Shown: one piece after another, positions 39,694 through 52,753 of the stretch
Position numbering within the stretch: position 1 is the first letter of the stretch
How the letters are laid out: every line of letters begins with the position of its first letter
The notes under the pieces: model-generated
Databases searched by the model: none
What the model was told of the DNA's origin: nothing
Seen by the model: the letters and a program-made list of their open reading frames with translations, nothing else
Made by a program: the position numbers and the translations under genes
Source of the DNA: Clavulina sp. PMI_390
Lineage: Eukaryota; Basidiomycota; Agaricomycetes; Cantharellales; Hydnaceae
Length of the DNA: 64,000 nucleotides
Direction: 5' to 3'
Assembly: GCA_015039315.1 (NCBI GenBank)
Contig: WIDE01000072.1
Coordinates: forward strand, 85,642 to 149,641

Positions 39694-40762
39694 ATTGAGG
39701 GAGATTTCTAGGAAATAGATAGGCGGTGGTGGCGGAGGATTGCTGCTGTCGAAACTCGGGATATATAGGACAATCGTGCATGTATGGATCCCCAGGCTCA
39801 TTGTACGTCTGAATTGGGCTGGCGACCCGACTTGTGAGCTGAACCGAACAGCGCAAAACCCTTGAAATCGGTATGGGAATTCCGGGAGGAGATCATCGCC
39901 ATTGAAACGATGAGTAAGTCATTTTTCCAAATTCAGTCGCGCAAGAACAATGCGGGATACGTGCATGCCCTATTGACAGCGAAGCTCATCGATCTACCCA
40001 GCACCGCCGGTAGTGAGGTTGAGGACAGCCATGCGCATGCATGCATTGAAAGTGGCGGTCAGGATTGTGCGCGACGCAGTAACAACAAGCGAAGAATATT
40101 AATAGAATGCACGATTGGGGAAGGAGGACGAGCGCCCAAGCAAGGAGATTTGACTACGGCAAAGCGAGAGAATACACTAGTAGCCTTTTTAAGGTTTGTG
40201 CCGATGTCTGCGAAGCCTCTTTGTAGCTACTACCGCCATGTCGGTGCGATGCTCTGTGTGTTAGATCAATTGAACTGCGATGATGGCCAACGGTGTCTTG
40301 GCGTATGAGCCAGCGACGAGCAGAAGTGACTCGAAGGACCTGAGTTGCTTTTCGAAGGTGGAGCCAGCTCCACATGTTTTCATATAGAGTCAATAACTGT
40401 CAAGGCGGGATCGCGTGCGAGGCGGGATTGTTGGGGAAAGTGGCGGTGGAAGGGTTTGGCCGGATTCGAGCGATTGAATTTGAAATGGCAGCCTAGCCGT
40501 TTTCCCAGAGCAAGCCACAACCAGCTCTCGGGGCTTGTCAAGGTGCACGTGCTACTCTTACAGGAGGCGTCTACAGACAACTTATCCACATCGAGAACAA
40601 GGAAACTGATGCCTAGCAGAAGATACGTGTCGAGCTAGTAGACGCTATGCCAACCCGTGCAATCCGGACACGTTGAACCCGGGGCGGTTATGACTTGTTT
40701 GGGCCTCGAGGCGATAATGACACATTCCAACACAACACTCATCATCATCATTAACACTCCCA
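39694..40762. other. Divergent intergenic region
   Basis: About 1.1 kb between divergent genes; ORFs present (for example 39862-40308 +) lack any recognisable feature. Probably two promoters. Confidence 0.45.
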
Positions 40763-42845
40763 ATGACCACCTCACTGCTGCACTCTCCAGTATCGATAAC
40801 CCCTCTTTTTGACTCAAAGCTGGACATGACGGATGCCCCTTCGCGACCTCCTATCTTGACTCTACCTGATGAGCTCCTGGAGGTGATCGGAAGTCAACTC
40901 CGAGTCTCGGAGAAAGACGACGTGGTCGACTGTTCTCAACTCGCATACTTTACGGCGACATGCCAGCGAATATTCAAAGCCACCCGTCCTGAGCTATTCA
41001 GGAGTGTGCCAATCAGCTCTGAGCTACAGCTGGAATCGCTCGGAAGTATATCTGCTGGCTGGCTACAGAATATACGGTGCGTGTCATATTATCTCCTATT
41101 GTAGTCAATCTTTGCTTGTCTCGGCAAAGGGACAGACAGGAACTGCCACTAACGAACCCTCCGTTTGCTCAGTCACCTTGTTCTCTATCTTGACTCCTCT
41201 TTCCTGAGCGCCTGGCGGACCTACATCGACGAGCGCTCCCATCTCCGTTCCTCGTATTTCACAGGACCTCCTATATTCATCACTTTTGCCAGGCTCCTCA
41301 CGAGCACCCCTCACCTGCGCTCGCTGTCACTCAAAGTTGCAGAGACCGTTGGCCCTGGGTCTGGGTGGCGCAAGTTCGGCTCCGTGCCGCGGAGCATCCT
41401 CTCCCTCACTCCTCTCGAGGAGGCATTCTCCGTCCCACTCTTCTCCTCCCTGGGCGCTCCAAAGTCAGTTGCATCAGAGCTGCTCGCCCCTATCGTGAAG
41501 CACAACCGTGACCTATATGGTGGTGGCGAATGGAAACTCCACGAGATGACGTATCTGCGTGTCGATGGCTTTGAAGGACTGGGTTACCTCCTCCACTTAT
41601 GTCCCAACTTGCAAGTCCTTTCTGCCCTCAACTCGGGTGGATTCGACCATGCCGCGACAACGGATTTCCTTTCACATCTTAGTGATGTTCCCTACCTCAA
41701 GTCACTCGCCTTTTCGCCCAGTTCTGTCGCGCTGCCTGGCATCAATGTCCAAGTGGGCGAGCTCGAGTTTGAAGTAAGGCAACACACTGCTGCACTGGTG
41801 AAATCTATTGGCCAAGCACTTCCACTGCTCGAGAGGCTGAGCCTGCAAACGCGATGGTTGGGGTATGATGTGTTCCTTGTTCCGCTTGGGGCGGAGCCGG
41901 AGGTAAGTCCGCGTTCTTCGTCTCCCGCACTGTTAGTGTGTTACGGCACGTTGTTGACACGCCAATTCATTATCCCACCAGGACCTCGTCGACGCTATCT
42001 CCGTGCTTCCAAACCTAACACACCTACACCTCCCAATATCCCTTCAATCATCCACTGAAATTCTCCTGTTCAAGGAATGGCGTCACCCTCCTGCGCCTGC
42101 TGCGCTTGCTATTGGGACTGGGTCCACCGGGCCAGGCTCCATCCTTCACCAAGTAGAGTCGCAGCGCCGTGTTGCTTTACAGCAGGTGGAAGAGCGCGAG
42201 CTTGGTGTGATTAGGGAGATGCAGCAGGCTGCACCACATCTGGGCACGGTGGCCTTTGTACGTTTTGCGCGAGCCCATGTGTGCTCGAGAGTGTCCGTGA
42301 TAGAGGGGGAGGCAGCGAGCAAAGGGAAAGCAGAAGTGTCAGTGGAATATCGGTTTGATGACCATGTGAAGGAGGGCAAAGAACAGGGAGATGATGCGTT
42401 GAGCTGTGAGTGTCAGGAGATCCTGGATCAGAAGGGACTCGCTGGTCCCAGTGCTCGCATGATTCCTCCGACACCTCATGTGGCTGTTGAGGCGGAGCGA
42501 TTCCGATTCCCCGTCCCTCCCTCAACAGCCCCATCACGTCGGGATCACCAAGGGAGTTCACTACCGCGTCGCAAGATCCAAATTTCTATCCGCTCTGCGG
42601 AAGACGAACAGGATGGGATCACTCCTCCACTCTCTGCCCTTTTACCTCGGCGAATCGTCCCGAGTTCCGCGTCCTTGAACGCTCCTCGGTCCTCCCGATC
42701 AATGACCCTGGCTCAGCAGCGAACCAAGGCAATTTTCGACTGGCTCGACTGGGTAGTCCGCGCACTAGGGAATTTCTTCTTGGTTGTAGCGTTCGGGGGT
42801 GCGCTTGTAGCTCTTGTACTCGAGCAGAGTGGACTGGGCAAGTGA
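40763..42845 (+). CDS. F-box/LRR-like protein with C-terminal membrane segment
   Basis: Exons 40763-41076, 41173-41902 and 41982-42845 total 1908 nt, 635 residues. F-box-like start: ILTLPDELLEVIGSQLRVSE then FTATCQRIFKATRPELFRSV. Middle: irregular leucine-rich repeats (TPHLRSLSLKVAETV, LLHLCPNLQVLSALNSGG, LPLLERLSLQTRWLG, LPNLTHLHLPISLQ). The C-terminal part is charged and Pro/Arg-rich and ends in a hydrophobic helix (ALGNFFLVVAFGGALVALVL), unusual for F-box proteins and suggesting a tail-anchored substrate receptor. F-box proteins link substrates to SCF ubiquitin ligase. A later ATG at 40829 (MTDAPSRPP) could be the true start. Moderate certainty on F-box identity. Confidence 0.8.
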
Positions 42846-43161
42846 TGACGCCTGCGTCACAGTATCCATCTAAACAAGTATGCGAAGTAGACTTTGGTTT
42901 GTTCATATAGAGTTTTGTCCATTTTCCTAGAGCATCAAAACATGTCTATGTACATGTACACATCTTTGTAGTTGCACATCTTATCCCAATAATCTACGTG
43001 TATACCCTTTTGATACTGTCCCTTGTTCCAGTCTGAGGTCTGAGCTCACGGTGGCCTCCCGTCATTCATTGCAGAAGAAAGTGGATTGCTTATTCTTGGT
43101 AGAAAGGTCAATATAAGCGTAAAACAGTAAAATTACACCGTTTCATTGGGCGAGCAGCAGC
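42846..43161. other. Convergent 3' intergenic region
   Basis: Between convergent stops. AT-rich; presumably 3' UTRs with poly(A) signals. Nothing else seen. Confidence 0.5.
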
Positions 43162-45726
43162 CTACCACCCTCCGCCCGAACCAGGATAACCTGCTTGCCC
43201 TCCAGGACCATTCGAATAGTATCCCCTCGCACCTTCCCCTTGATTCCACTCAGAGCCGTATCCGCGGGACGATGAGTACCCAGACTGTGGCGGCGGGGGA
43301 GGCTGGGCCATTCCTGAATCGTACCCATACGAACCCGAGTTGAGATTAGGAGGTGGCGAAGATGATTGAGGATAGTACCCTGCCGTCTGGCTCGAGTATG
43401 AGGAATAGCCGCTGTATGACCCCGAGTGCTGTCGCTGGCTATGCCTCGGCTGGTGATTGTATGACTGATGGCTTGGGTGGTGTTGTTGATACGACTGGTG
43501 GTGTTGATTATGGTGCTGGTACTGTTGATGGTGCTCGCGATGATCTCGATGTGGCTCCCGCTCCCTTTCCCACTCCCTTTCACGATCCCACCCACCACCA
43601 CCACCACCGCCACCGCCACTTCCACTGCTAGTCACGCTCCCTCCACCGCCAGCACTGTTCGCACGACCTTGTTGCTGCCCTGCTATCCCTGGAGGAAGAG
43701 CGATTTCTGCGTTGATGGGCTGTGGTGGAGGGAGTGGCCCAGCGTAGAACCCGCCCGTGGCAGCACGTGGCGGAGTGGCCGGGCGACTGCCAGTAGACGT
43801 CCCGGGTAGTGTGGGGGTCAGAGGCAGTCCTACCGGTCGTGAGCCATATGACCCTGACGCAGTGGAACCTGGAGTATTAGGCCCGCTGCCACTTCCTCCA
43901 TTTCCGATTCCAGTCGGGACGGACATAGATTGAGGTAGCGGCGGATACGACCCACGGGCCCCGGCTGAGGGTGGGCCAGGTGTTCCACGATTCGAAGTGC
44001 TGATGTTCAAAGCATGATTGGGATTAGGGTTGTACCCTTGGGCAGGTCGATGGGGTAAAGGTATTGGGATGGGGACGCTCGTCAGCCCGGTCGTCCCCGA
44101 GAGACTCGAGTGGGAAAGGTGGGAATGGGAGGACGTATGGTGGCTTCCATTGATGGTTTGAGGAGACGCGGCAGGGTAGGGAGGAGTTCCTTCGCCTGAC
44201 ATCATACCAGGGTCCCAAGGACTGCTACCACCGGTAGCAGTTTGGTCAGAGAAACCAGGAGGAAGCCCGTTGAGATTCATGCTATTGGCGTTTGAGTTGA
44301 GAGGCGCGGGCGGTGGTTGAGCAGCCGCTGCAGCAGCCATCGCGGCCTCGGATAAACCAGGTATGCCATCATCAACTTCAGCTTCCTGAGGATATTGGTT
44401 TCGTTGTGGAGGGCCGAAACAAAGGAAGTTTTCTTCATCTGCCGCATCTTCATCATCCTCGTTCCAGTCGGAAGTGGTCTCCCATGCATTGTCGAATTCA
44501 ATATCGAGAGCAGTTTCAGGTGGGGGTAATTGAGGCGGGAGTCTTTTGACAGGTTGAGCCGTTTGAACCTCGGCTGACGTCGGGATAGGAAGCGACGCAA
44601 GAGCATCTGATGGTGGTTGGGTGGTTTGATTAGTAATCCCGATAGGCTCCCCTAACGGTTCTGCTGATTCCATCGTAGCATCGATCTCAACCCCACCTGC
44701 TTGCTGGGATTCTGGTGCAGGTTCAGACTGAGGGGCGGGCGGGGGCGGCATCGTTGATGTCTGAGGTGAAGGCTGAAGTGGTGATGGGGTGGGGGGATAG
44801 ATAGGGGGTCGTAGGGAGAGGGTTGCAGATAGTTTAGGGAGTAATGGTGGAGGAGAAAGAGCACTGAGTTCGTGCGCCGGAACTGGCACATGCCATCTTT
44901 TCTGGCGTAGTAGCTTGTGCTGAGGCGAAAAAAAAAATTAGTTATATTGCCCATTAGGTGCAAGCCTCTGTGGCTCACCCTCTCCCTATCTTCTTCGAAG
45001 CGCCTCAACACTTGCTCTCGAGGAAAATCCTCCCCCTTTGCCTGTCCAGTGGTTGCAACGTCAGCGACATGGAGTTTTTGCTCCCGCTCGTTGAGGGACA
45101 GGAGGATTTCGTCGATCCGTGAAGGATCTATGATTCTTTTTGCTCGCCAACTGTCCAAAATCTGGTGGTGATCGCGTCAATTTGCAAGAAACAAGTATCC
45201 GAACAATAGTGTCGGAATTACCTGACGTGCACTCATGAGATTCACTAGTCCCCCTCTGGCCTCAGGGACGACAAGCTGAACTATTTTGCCCAGGTCACGA
45301 GCAACGTATTGCGCATACGAAACAGGCGCGGGTTGCCCATTAGACGAGCTTGGGTCGGATACTGATGAAATTTGTGCCTGATGAGTTAGAGAGGCTTCGC
45401 ACAGGTTATCGAGCAGGTAGAGAAGGTTTATGCGCATATTGAGAGATCCCTAGAGAGTGGCGGGCTGATGAGCATGGGTTTCACGTATTAGTCCACAGGT
45501 GGCAGCAAACCATAATTACTTTCTGACATTCTTCGACCACGCATTCCCATAGATCGTCACCACATCGACTAAAGTATCTGAGAGCGTAGCTGACAACCTT
45601 CTGGATGGATAGTTGAGTACTGGTTGGCAAGAATTAGCGTGAATATCGGCATGCAAAGAGGTAGACTTACGCATCGAGTTTGCGCAAAAGCGATAGAAAT
45701 TGCATTCGGACCTCGAAAGGATCCAT
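43162..45726 (-). CDS. CTK3: CTK3: CTD kinase subunit gamma
   Basis: Third subunit of the CTDK-I complex, which phosphorylates Ser2 of the RNA polymerase II C-terminal domain. Exons 45671-45726, 45520-45619, 45222-45449, 44979-45161 and 43162-44919 total 2325 nt, 774 residues. The N-terminal CID-like fold is clear: MDPFEVRMQFLSLLRKLDAT, IQKVVSYALRY, LWECVVEECQKGSLNMRINL, LYLLDNLCEAS, and the following REQVLRRFEEDRERHKLLRQ helix. About 570 residues after it are disordered, rich in Pro, Gln, Ser, His and Gly, ending in a Gly/Tyr-rich tail; yeast Ctk3 is under 300 residues, so the tail is long, as in other basidiomycetes. Shares a 281-bp divergent promoter with MSH3. Confidence 0.9.
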
Positions 45727-46007
45727 TTTGATTGACAAATCGCGAGGTCTGGCCCCAGGGTTGTCGATTCTCTAACCAATCAGACTTGGGCACCCTTGAA
45801 TTCTAGGACAGATGGACCCAGCAAGTAATGCTGGAGGCGGGGTACGGTTATATGCTCAAATTTTCCAGGAGAAGCCAGTGAATAGTAATCAGTAGAGATA
45901 AAATGAGACCTAGAGGCGAAGGTGAGATGTGAGCGCGTTGTTTGTTTATATCGAGTTTTGAATTGTGTGCAACAGCCCCCTCGACCACCACAGAATCTCC
46001 AGGTCCA
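45727..46007. promoter_or_regulatory. Divergent promoter CTK3 / MSH3
   Basis: 281 bp between opposite start codons; must drive both genes. No TATA box. Sequence is mixed, with a pyrimidine-rich stretch toward the MSH3 start. Confidence 0.5.
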
Positions 46008-49000
46008 ATGCCCATCAAAGAGCAGCAGACCTCCCTCTCCAAATTCTTCAAACCGAATCCAAATAATGGCGCCCAAAATACCCACGCAGACAAAGGCCCC
46101 AAAAAACGACCCCGCTCACCAATAGATTTGACACTGGACGATGACGCGACGGAGGCTGAAAGTTCGATTCCAGTCGCAAATGAAACGTCAAAACCTCTTA
46201 ACAAAAAGCCGAAAGTCCAATTATCGCGTCAATCCGGGGACTCCTCGCCTCCCTCTCCCAGAGAACCGGATTCAAGCCCTCTACACGACTCACCTCGGAC
46301 AACCAATCCGAAACTCTCCGCTTCTTCTGTATCCAAAGTTTCCATAAACCCACTAAAAGCCGAGGGATCTACACGCTCTGAGGACGCTCGTCGCAAATGG
46401 GCCCTGGGGAGCACTGTCTCGGAGGACCTGACAGCTGAAGATAGAGAGGCACGCGCAACGCGCCACGCTGAATATGCCACCAAACTCTCCTCTCGTTTTG
46501 GTTCACGGCGTCAGCGGCAACGGGAAATCGAGGCCGAAAGTACTTCAACAACACCCCCAGATGGAGACGCGGAGGAATTCCCCAACGAGTCTACCGCAAA
46601 CACAGAGATGGATTTGGATATGGAGGACGAACTGCTCGATATGGAAGAAACTGAGTCCGCAATTCGCGACACGAAGAAGAATAAGGGATCCATGAATAAG
46701 TCATCTAAGGGTAAGGGAAAAGCGAAAGGCGAACTTGGGCCCTCAGGCCAATCGTGGACCCCGTTAGAAAAACAGGTTCGATATCTATCGCTCTCAGATT
46801 GGCGGCTGGTTTATAATATTATCATCTATGACTAGATTCTCTCCCTCAAAGAGCAGTACCCTGGAGTTCTGTTGATGGTTGAAGTGGGGTACAAATACAG
46901 GTTCTTCGGTGAAGATGCTCGGGTTCGTACAGTTCTCTTGTTCATTTGGCAGACCTGTCCTAACATGTCATTAGATTGCCTCCAAAATCCTTGGAATAGG
47001 TGCGACCTTGACCTTCATGCTTAGTTCCTGGCCTAATAACCTTACTCGTAGTATGCTTCCCCCAACGGAACTTCTTGTCTGGAAGCATTCCAGTCCATCG
47101 CAAACTTGTCCATGTCAAAAGGTAAATTGCTTTCTTCCTCTTAATGATGTGATTTTCTTTCGCTCACAACCATGCCGATGATTGCTAGGTTGCTGTCATA
47201 TGGCCATAAGGTAAGTTTCTTTCGTATCTGAAGCATGATTTGGTTGCTGTATGCATAAATAGGTGGGAATCGTTGGGCAAGCTGAGACTGCAGCCCTAAA
47301 GAAGGTATCAGACAATCGAAGCGCCCCCTTCACACGGGTACTTACAGATTTGTATACCCCCGCAACGTACGTGTGGCTATCTTTGTAGAGCTGTTCCCCC
47401 TGACACAACAATCCCTCAGCTTCGTGGATACAATGAACTCCGCTGATGATATGAGTCTTGATGCAGCATCCTCATATCAGTCAATGATTTGCGTTATTGA
47501 ACAGGTAATTACCCTGGTCTCCATTACCCTGGTCGTGCTAATAAATTTGGACGACTAGATGGGTGGTGGACTGGGAAGCGATGATAGAGTGACCATCGGG
47601 CTAGTATCAATAGCTCCTTCGACGGGGGATCTTGTGTACGATGAGTTCCAAGGTAAGCATGATCTAGATTGCATCTAGCTTGGCACTAACATGTTCTCTT
47701 GCCAGACACGTACATGAGAACCGAACTAGAAGTGAGCGCATTATAGTTTACTCGGGTCATGTCTCACCTTTGACTGTTTATAGACGCGCCTGACGCACAT
47801 CAGACCATGCGAAATGCTGCTATCCGGAAAGTTGAGCGCATTGACCCGGAAGATGCTTAAGCATTTCTCCACAATACCTGGACGGTGCTTTACAGTTTGC
47901 TTTGTCAATTGATGAACTCTTTTCTCACTTGTGTTCTAGGGAACATGAAGAAGTACGGATGGAGGATTTTCCAAACCAGATGAATTATACCGACGCATTT
48001 GATTACATTACGGAGTTCTATAACGAGCAGCGAGCTACATCCTCCTCACAAGATGATGCTACGAGTACGTTTAATGCACTACATTCCAGCCCGTCATAGG
48101 CTGCTATCACTAATTGCTGCCATCACTCCACGGAACTGATAGGTCGCGGTATTGCCGAAGTTGTTGGCTTGCCACGCACCGTCGTGATAGCGCTTGCCCA
48201 TACCATCCGGCATCTCAAGGCATTTGGTCTCACTGATGCATTTGGGGATGCCTCAGCTTTCACAAAGTTTACGGAGAGGAGTCACATGCTGTTGAATGGG
48301 AATACACTTAGCAATCTGTGAGCGATACACAAGCTTTACTGCTAGTTACTAATCCATTACTTCTTGGGACAATAGGGAGGTTTATGAGAACCAGACAGAT
48401 CATAGTGTCCGGGGATCTCTTCTCTGGATTCTAGATAAAACAAAGACTCGGTTTGGCTCGAGATTGATGCGTTCATGGATTGGCAAGCCCCTTGTGGATA
48501 TACGGTATGCCCTCCACTCTATCTTGTACCACTGTACTAATAAAATCTTGTAATCATAAATGGACAGACTTCTCCAAGAACGTATTGATGCTGTCGACGA
48601 GGTACTCAACACCCAATCACCGTCCCTTGATAAGTTGCGACTGCTCTTGAGAGGAATGCCCGACCTCGTGAGAGGTCTTGCGAGAATTCAGTATGGAAAA
48701 GTACGAAACTCAAAGCTTGGCAGTTTACCCACACATTGATCTTCGGTCCAGTCAAGCCCCGCGGAGCTCAGTATCGTCCTGGAGGCACTGGAACGTGTTG
48801 GAGCGGCATTTCCACAGTTTTCCACTCCTGACGACGTTGGATTCGCATCCCCTTTGCTANNNNNNNNNNNNNNNNNNNNNNNNNNNNNNNNNNNNNNNNN
48901 NNNNNNNNNNNNNNNNNNNNNNNNNNNNNNNNNNNNNNNNNNNNNNNNNNNNNNNNNNNNNNNNNNNNNNNNNNNNNNNNNNNNNNNNNNNNNNNNNNNN

Positions 49001-51187
49001 NNNNNNNNNNNNNNNNNNNNNNNNNNNNNNNNNNNNNNNNNNNNNNNNNNNNNNNNNNNNNNNNNNNNNNNNNNNNNNNNNNNNNNNNNNNNNNNNNNNN
49101 NNNNNNNNNNNNNNNNNNNNNNNNNNNNNNNNNNNNNNNNNNNNNNNNNNNNNNNNNNNNNNNNNNNNNNNNNNNNNNNNNNNNNNNNNNNNNNNNNNNN
49201 NNNNNNNNNNNNNNNNNNNNNNNNNNNNNNNNNNNNNNNNNNNNNNNNNNNNNNNNNNNNNNNNNNNNNNNNNNNNNNNNNNNNNNNNNNNNNNNNNNNN
49301 NNNNNNNNNNNNNNNNNNNNNNNNNNNNNNNNNNNNNNNNNNNNNNNNNNNNNNNNNNNNNNNNNNNNNNNNNNNNNNNNNNNNNNNNNNNNNNNNNNNN
49401 NNNNNNNNNNNNNNNNNNNNNNNNNNNNNNNNNNNNNNNNNNNNNNNNNNNNNNNNNNNNNNNNNNNNNNNNNNNNNNNNNNNNNNNNNNNNNNNNNNNN
49501 NNNNNNNNNNNNNNNNNNNNNNNNNNNNNNNNNNNNNNNNNNNNNNNNNNNNNNNNNNNNNNNNNNNNNNNNNNNNNNNNNNNNNNNNNNNNNNNNNNNN
49601 NNNNNNNNNNNNNNNNNNNNNNNNNNNNNNNNNNNNNNNNNNNNNNNNNNNNNNNNNNNNNNNNNNNNNNNNNNTCGACTGTGCTGACCTGCACCTATCT
49701 CCCGTGTTGATAGACTGTCTCAACAGTCTCGCCCTGGTCGCTAGTGAAGTGGACTATGTGAAGCCCACGTTCGTTGATGATGATATCACCGACATTCGCG
49801 GCGGCCGTCACCCTATGGTTGAGAAGCTACGAGCAGATCCCTTTGTCCCGAATGACATTTTTCTAGGGGGGAAGGTGAGCAATTTGCGGGCTGTAGATTG
49901 GATCATCCACTGATGTTAGTGTTTTACAAGGGGCTGCCGCGACATAAGATCATTACTGGTAAGTGATCCAATACGGAATTTGATTTCCTTTGTTTCTCAT
50001 CCACTCCGTATCCATAATAGGGCCGAATATGGTATGAGCGACGAGCATCGAGGCGTGTAATCTTCTGACATGTCATTGCAGGGAGGCAAGAGTTCGCTGG
50101 TCCGTATGACAGCCCTTATCGTCGGTGCGTTGTGCAAATCTTCCGCCCCTAGACAGCAGGACTGACTTAGGCTCTCATTAGTTATGGCGCAAATCGGAAG
50201 TTACGTGCCAGCCAAATCGGTGAAGATTGGAATGCATGACGCTGTGCTCACTCGCATGGGCGGTACGTGTATGCGCCTCGTTATGTCTAGAACCTATTCT
50301 GACAGCGCCATGTTGGTTAGCTTATGATGAGCTTGCCCGTGGGCGATCAACATTCATGGTCGAGATATCAGAAACCAGCGATATTCTCAAATCTGCGACG
50401 CCAAATAGTTTGGTAATTCTAGATGAACGTGTGTCGCCTCCGATTTGTATGGAGTAGCTTTGACCTGATCTTTCATTGAATATCAGTTGGCAGAGGAACA
50501 TCAACTTTTGACGGAGTAAGCAGACTCACGACTGTCGAAATCAATACAGTCAGACTTAGTTTCTTCCTTAGATGTCTATCGCAAACGCCGTAATGCGCCA
50601 CCTAGTTGAAGAAATCAAATGCAAAACACTGTTCATCACTCACTACCCTCTGGTGGCCACTGAGATCGCTCGCGCTTACGACGATGTCTCAAATGGACAT
50701 ATGGGGTTCATTGAAGATTCACGTCCAGGTTCGTTATTTCTTGCTTCCTTCTCCCAAAGTGTGCTGATATCTCCTGTGTGGCAGATGGTTCTCGCGTCAT
50801 AAATTTTCTCTATCGCCTCGCGCCCGGCATGGCAAGAAATAGCTATGGGATCGAGTGTGCTATGCTAGCAGGGATCCCGGATTTCATCCTAACAAAAGCG
50901 AGGAACAAGTCCAATGCAATGGAAGCTATGGTTGATGAGAGAAGGGGGAGACATCGGTGAGTCCACGTGTCATGCATAACTTTGTGCCTTGGAGCTCATA
51001 TTCAACCCGTAATAGGATACGTCAAGTGTTGAAGCTTGCAAGAAATTTTGGGGATCAGGTCGCTATTGGTCACGAATCCCCACAAGTTGGCGATGATGTC
51101 TTGATAGACATGTTCAACCAACTAGATTCATTAGCTGCCAGTACCGCGTCGTATCCCCGGCGTTCCACGCCCATTGATCTTGATTGA
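46008..51187 (+). CDS. MSH3: MSH3: DNA mismatch repair protein, interrupted by a gap
   Basis: MutS-beta subunit recognising insertion/deletion loops. Starts [16 protein letters not shown] with a PCNA-binding box (QTSLSKFF), then a disordered, Ser/Lys-rich region. Mismatch-binding domain: [47 protein letters not shown]. More than twenty exons; well-supported ones include 46008-46776, 46836-46923, 46975-46999, 47052-47121, 47189-47210, 47263-47366, 47420-47504, 47559-47652, 47706-47731, 47784-47884, 47940-48064, 48143-48317, 48376-48504, 48568-48700. An 815-base gap (48860-49674) removes part of the lever/clamp. After it: [20 protein letters not shown], Walker [30 protein letters not shown], Walker [31 protein letters not shown], helix-turn-helix [14 protein letters not shown]. 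The 11-nt exon 50021-50031 carries most of GPNM. Confidence 0.96.
48860..49674. other. Assembly gap (815 N)
   Basis: Run of N inside MSH3. Long ORFs spanning it are artefacts. Confidence 1.
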
Positions 51188-51327
51188 CTTGTGTTATCTT
51201 CACGTATATATCATTCTCTTGTTCATTTTCCACACTATAGTAGTTCTAGTCTGTCGCCGGACGAAAAGCCGGCATAAGTTTAGCCTAATCAATCATCCAC
51301 CAATCTATACTTTTTGTCGACGCTCCT

Positions 51328-52753
51328 TTATTTTGCAGCACTGGTTGGTGGGCTGACCAGTGTAGTGAAAGTTGTCGTGACCGTGGTCCCGTCCTGCTGT
51401 GCGTCGCTTCCCGTGCTCAGGGCATCAAGGTTGGTGTTTGTGGAAGCATAGGTGTAGAAAGAAACGGTTGACGTTGGGGTGGTATACACGCTGTCCGTCT
51501 CGTACGTCCGAGTATAATCGGAATATGAGAAGGAGGAAGACGGGAGGCACTCGACATCTGTGCCCGTGGCAGTGTAGATCGATGCAGAGAGCGTTGTGGT
51601 GGGAATGGCGCTCGCGACGTATGTCGTATAACTCGTAGGTATCACGGTGAATGAAGGGATCGTGATATCACTTTCGACTGTAGTGGGCACAACGATCGTT
51701 TCTCCGATGGCTGTTGAGCTCGTATAGGTAAACGGTTTTTGTGAAGTGGTCGTGATAGTTTGGACGATTGTGGTTTGAAGACTGATTGGCACCCTGAACG
51801 TTTGATAGGTACCCGTACTAGTGCTCCAAACGGAGACCTTAGAGGACAGATAGACGAATGTCGTCGCACTTGTGGTCGTAATAGGTATCCCAGTGGTGAC
51901 TGTGGTCGTCGCCGTTGCGATGGACACGACAGAAGTCGGGATAGTGATAATATCGGACTCAGTGGAGCTATCCAGCTCGACAACGCTCACAGTGGCAGTA
52001 TCGGTGACCACGACTGGCACCTCTGTTGAAGTGGGTTCATCAAAGTAGGATGTCGTGGTCACTGTATATGGTACTTCCACGCTTGTTGTGCCTGTCTCCG
52101 TTCCATACAAGCTCGTGGTGCCTATAACATCGCCAGATACGGTCGTGCTAGTCGTCACGGGCTCAACGATGTACGTCGTAGTGACAGTGGTCGTGGCTGG
52201 GCCAGACGGCATGGGATGGATGTACACATCCAACGAGGCTGAACCCCCACATGTCAACGCTGGATTACCTAGAGTTGGTTTCAAACTGTAAGTGACGAAT
52301 GGTGACCCTTGAAAGGGACAACAGCTGACCTGTGCAAACAACATTGCAAACCGGATTCAAAGATTTGACCGTACCAGCCATAAGCGAGTTACCACAGTAA
52401 CACCGGCTCCCATTTTCCAGGCCAGCCAGGGCATATCCGTACGCGTCACAAGTGTCCATGCAGAACTGGGGTGTCATGCCGGCAGTTGGTGAGATGACAG
52501 GCACAACGAGCCCGTCGGCGTCTGATAGTGGGTCGAGCGTGCATCCATAGTATGTCCAGGAGCCGTAAGTTTTCAGCGGCGCGGTCGTGCGTTTTTTGTG
52601 CCAACTTTCTGGAACGGACCCAACTTGCACGCTTCAGGACGATGGAAGATTAGAACTGGCTTGCTTCATTAAGATAGCAGCTGAGACACACCGAACGGGC
52701 TTGGCAGAGACATAAACAACGGCCAGTAACCAGACTAGGATAGAAGACAGCAT
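51328..52753 (-). CDS. Secreted WSC-domain protein with Thr/Ser/Val-rich tail
   Basis: Exons 52692-52753, 52330-52631 and 51328-52268 total 1305 nt, 434 residues. Signal peptide MLSSILVWLLAVVYVSAKP. One WSC domain: TYYGCTLDP, MTPQFCMDTCDAYGYALAGL, GSRCYCGNSL, NVVCTG, LTCGGSASLDVYI, with the eight-Cys pattern largely present. WSC domains bind wall glucan. The remainder is about 300 residues of degenerate Thr/Ser/Val/Ile repeats (TTTVTTTYIVEPVTTSTTVS type), probably heavily O-mannosylated; no clear GPI signal, since the end is VSPPTSAAK. A secreted or wall-bound mucin-like protein; function otherwise unknown. Lies next to the WSC-GH71 gene in the same orientation. Confidence 0.85.

Noticed and set aside
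48678..49913. Long ORFs on both strands through the second N gap
   Set aside because: Same artefact; MSH3 exons flank the gap in a different arrangement.
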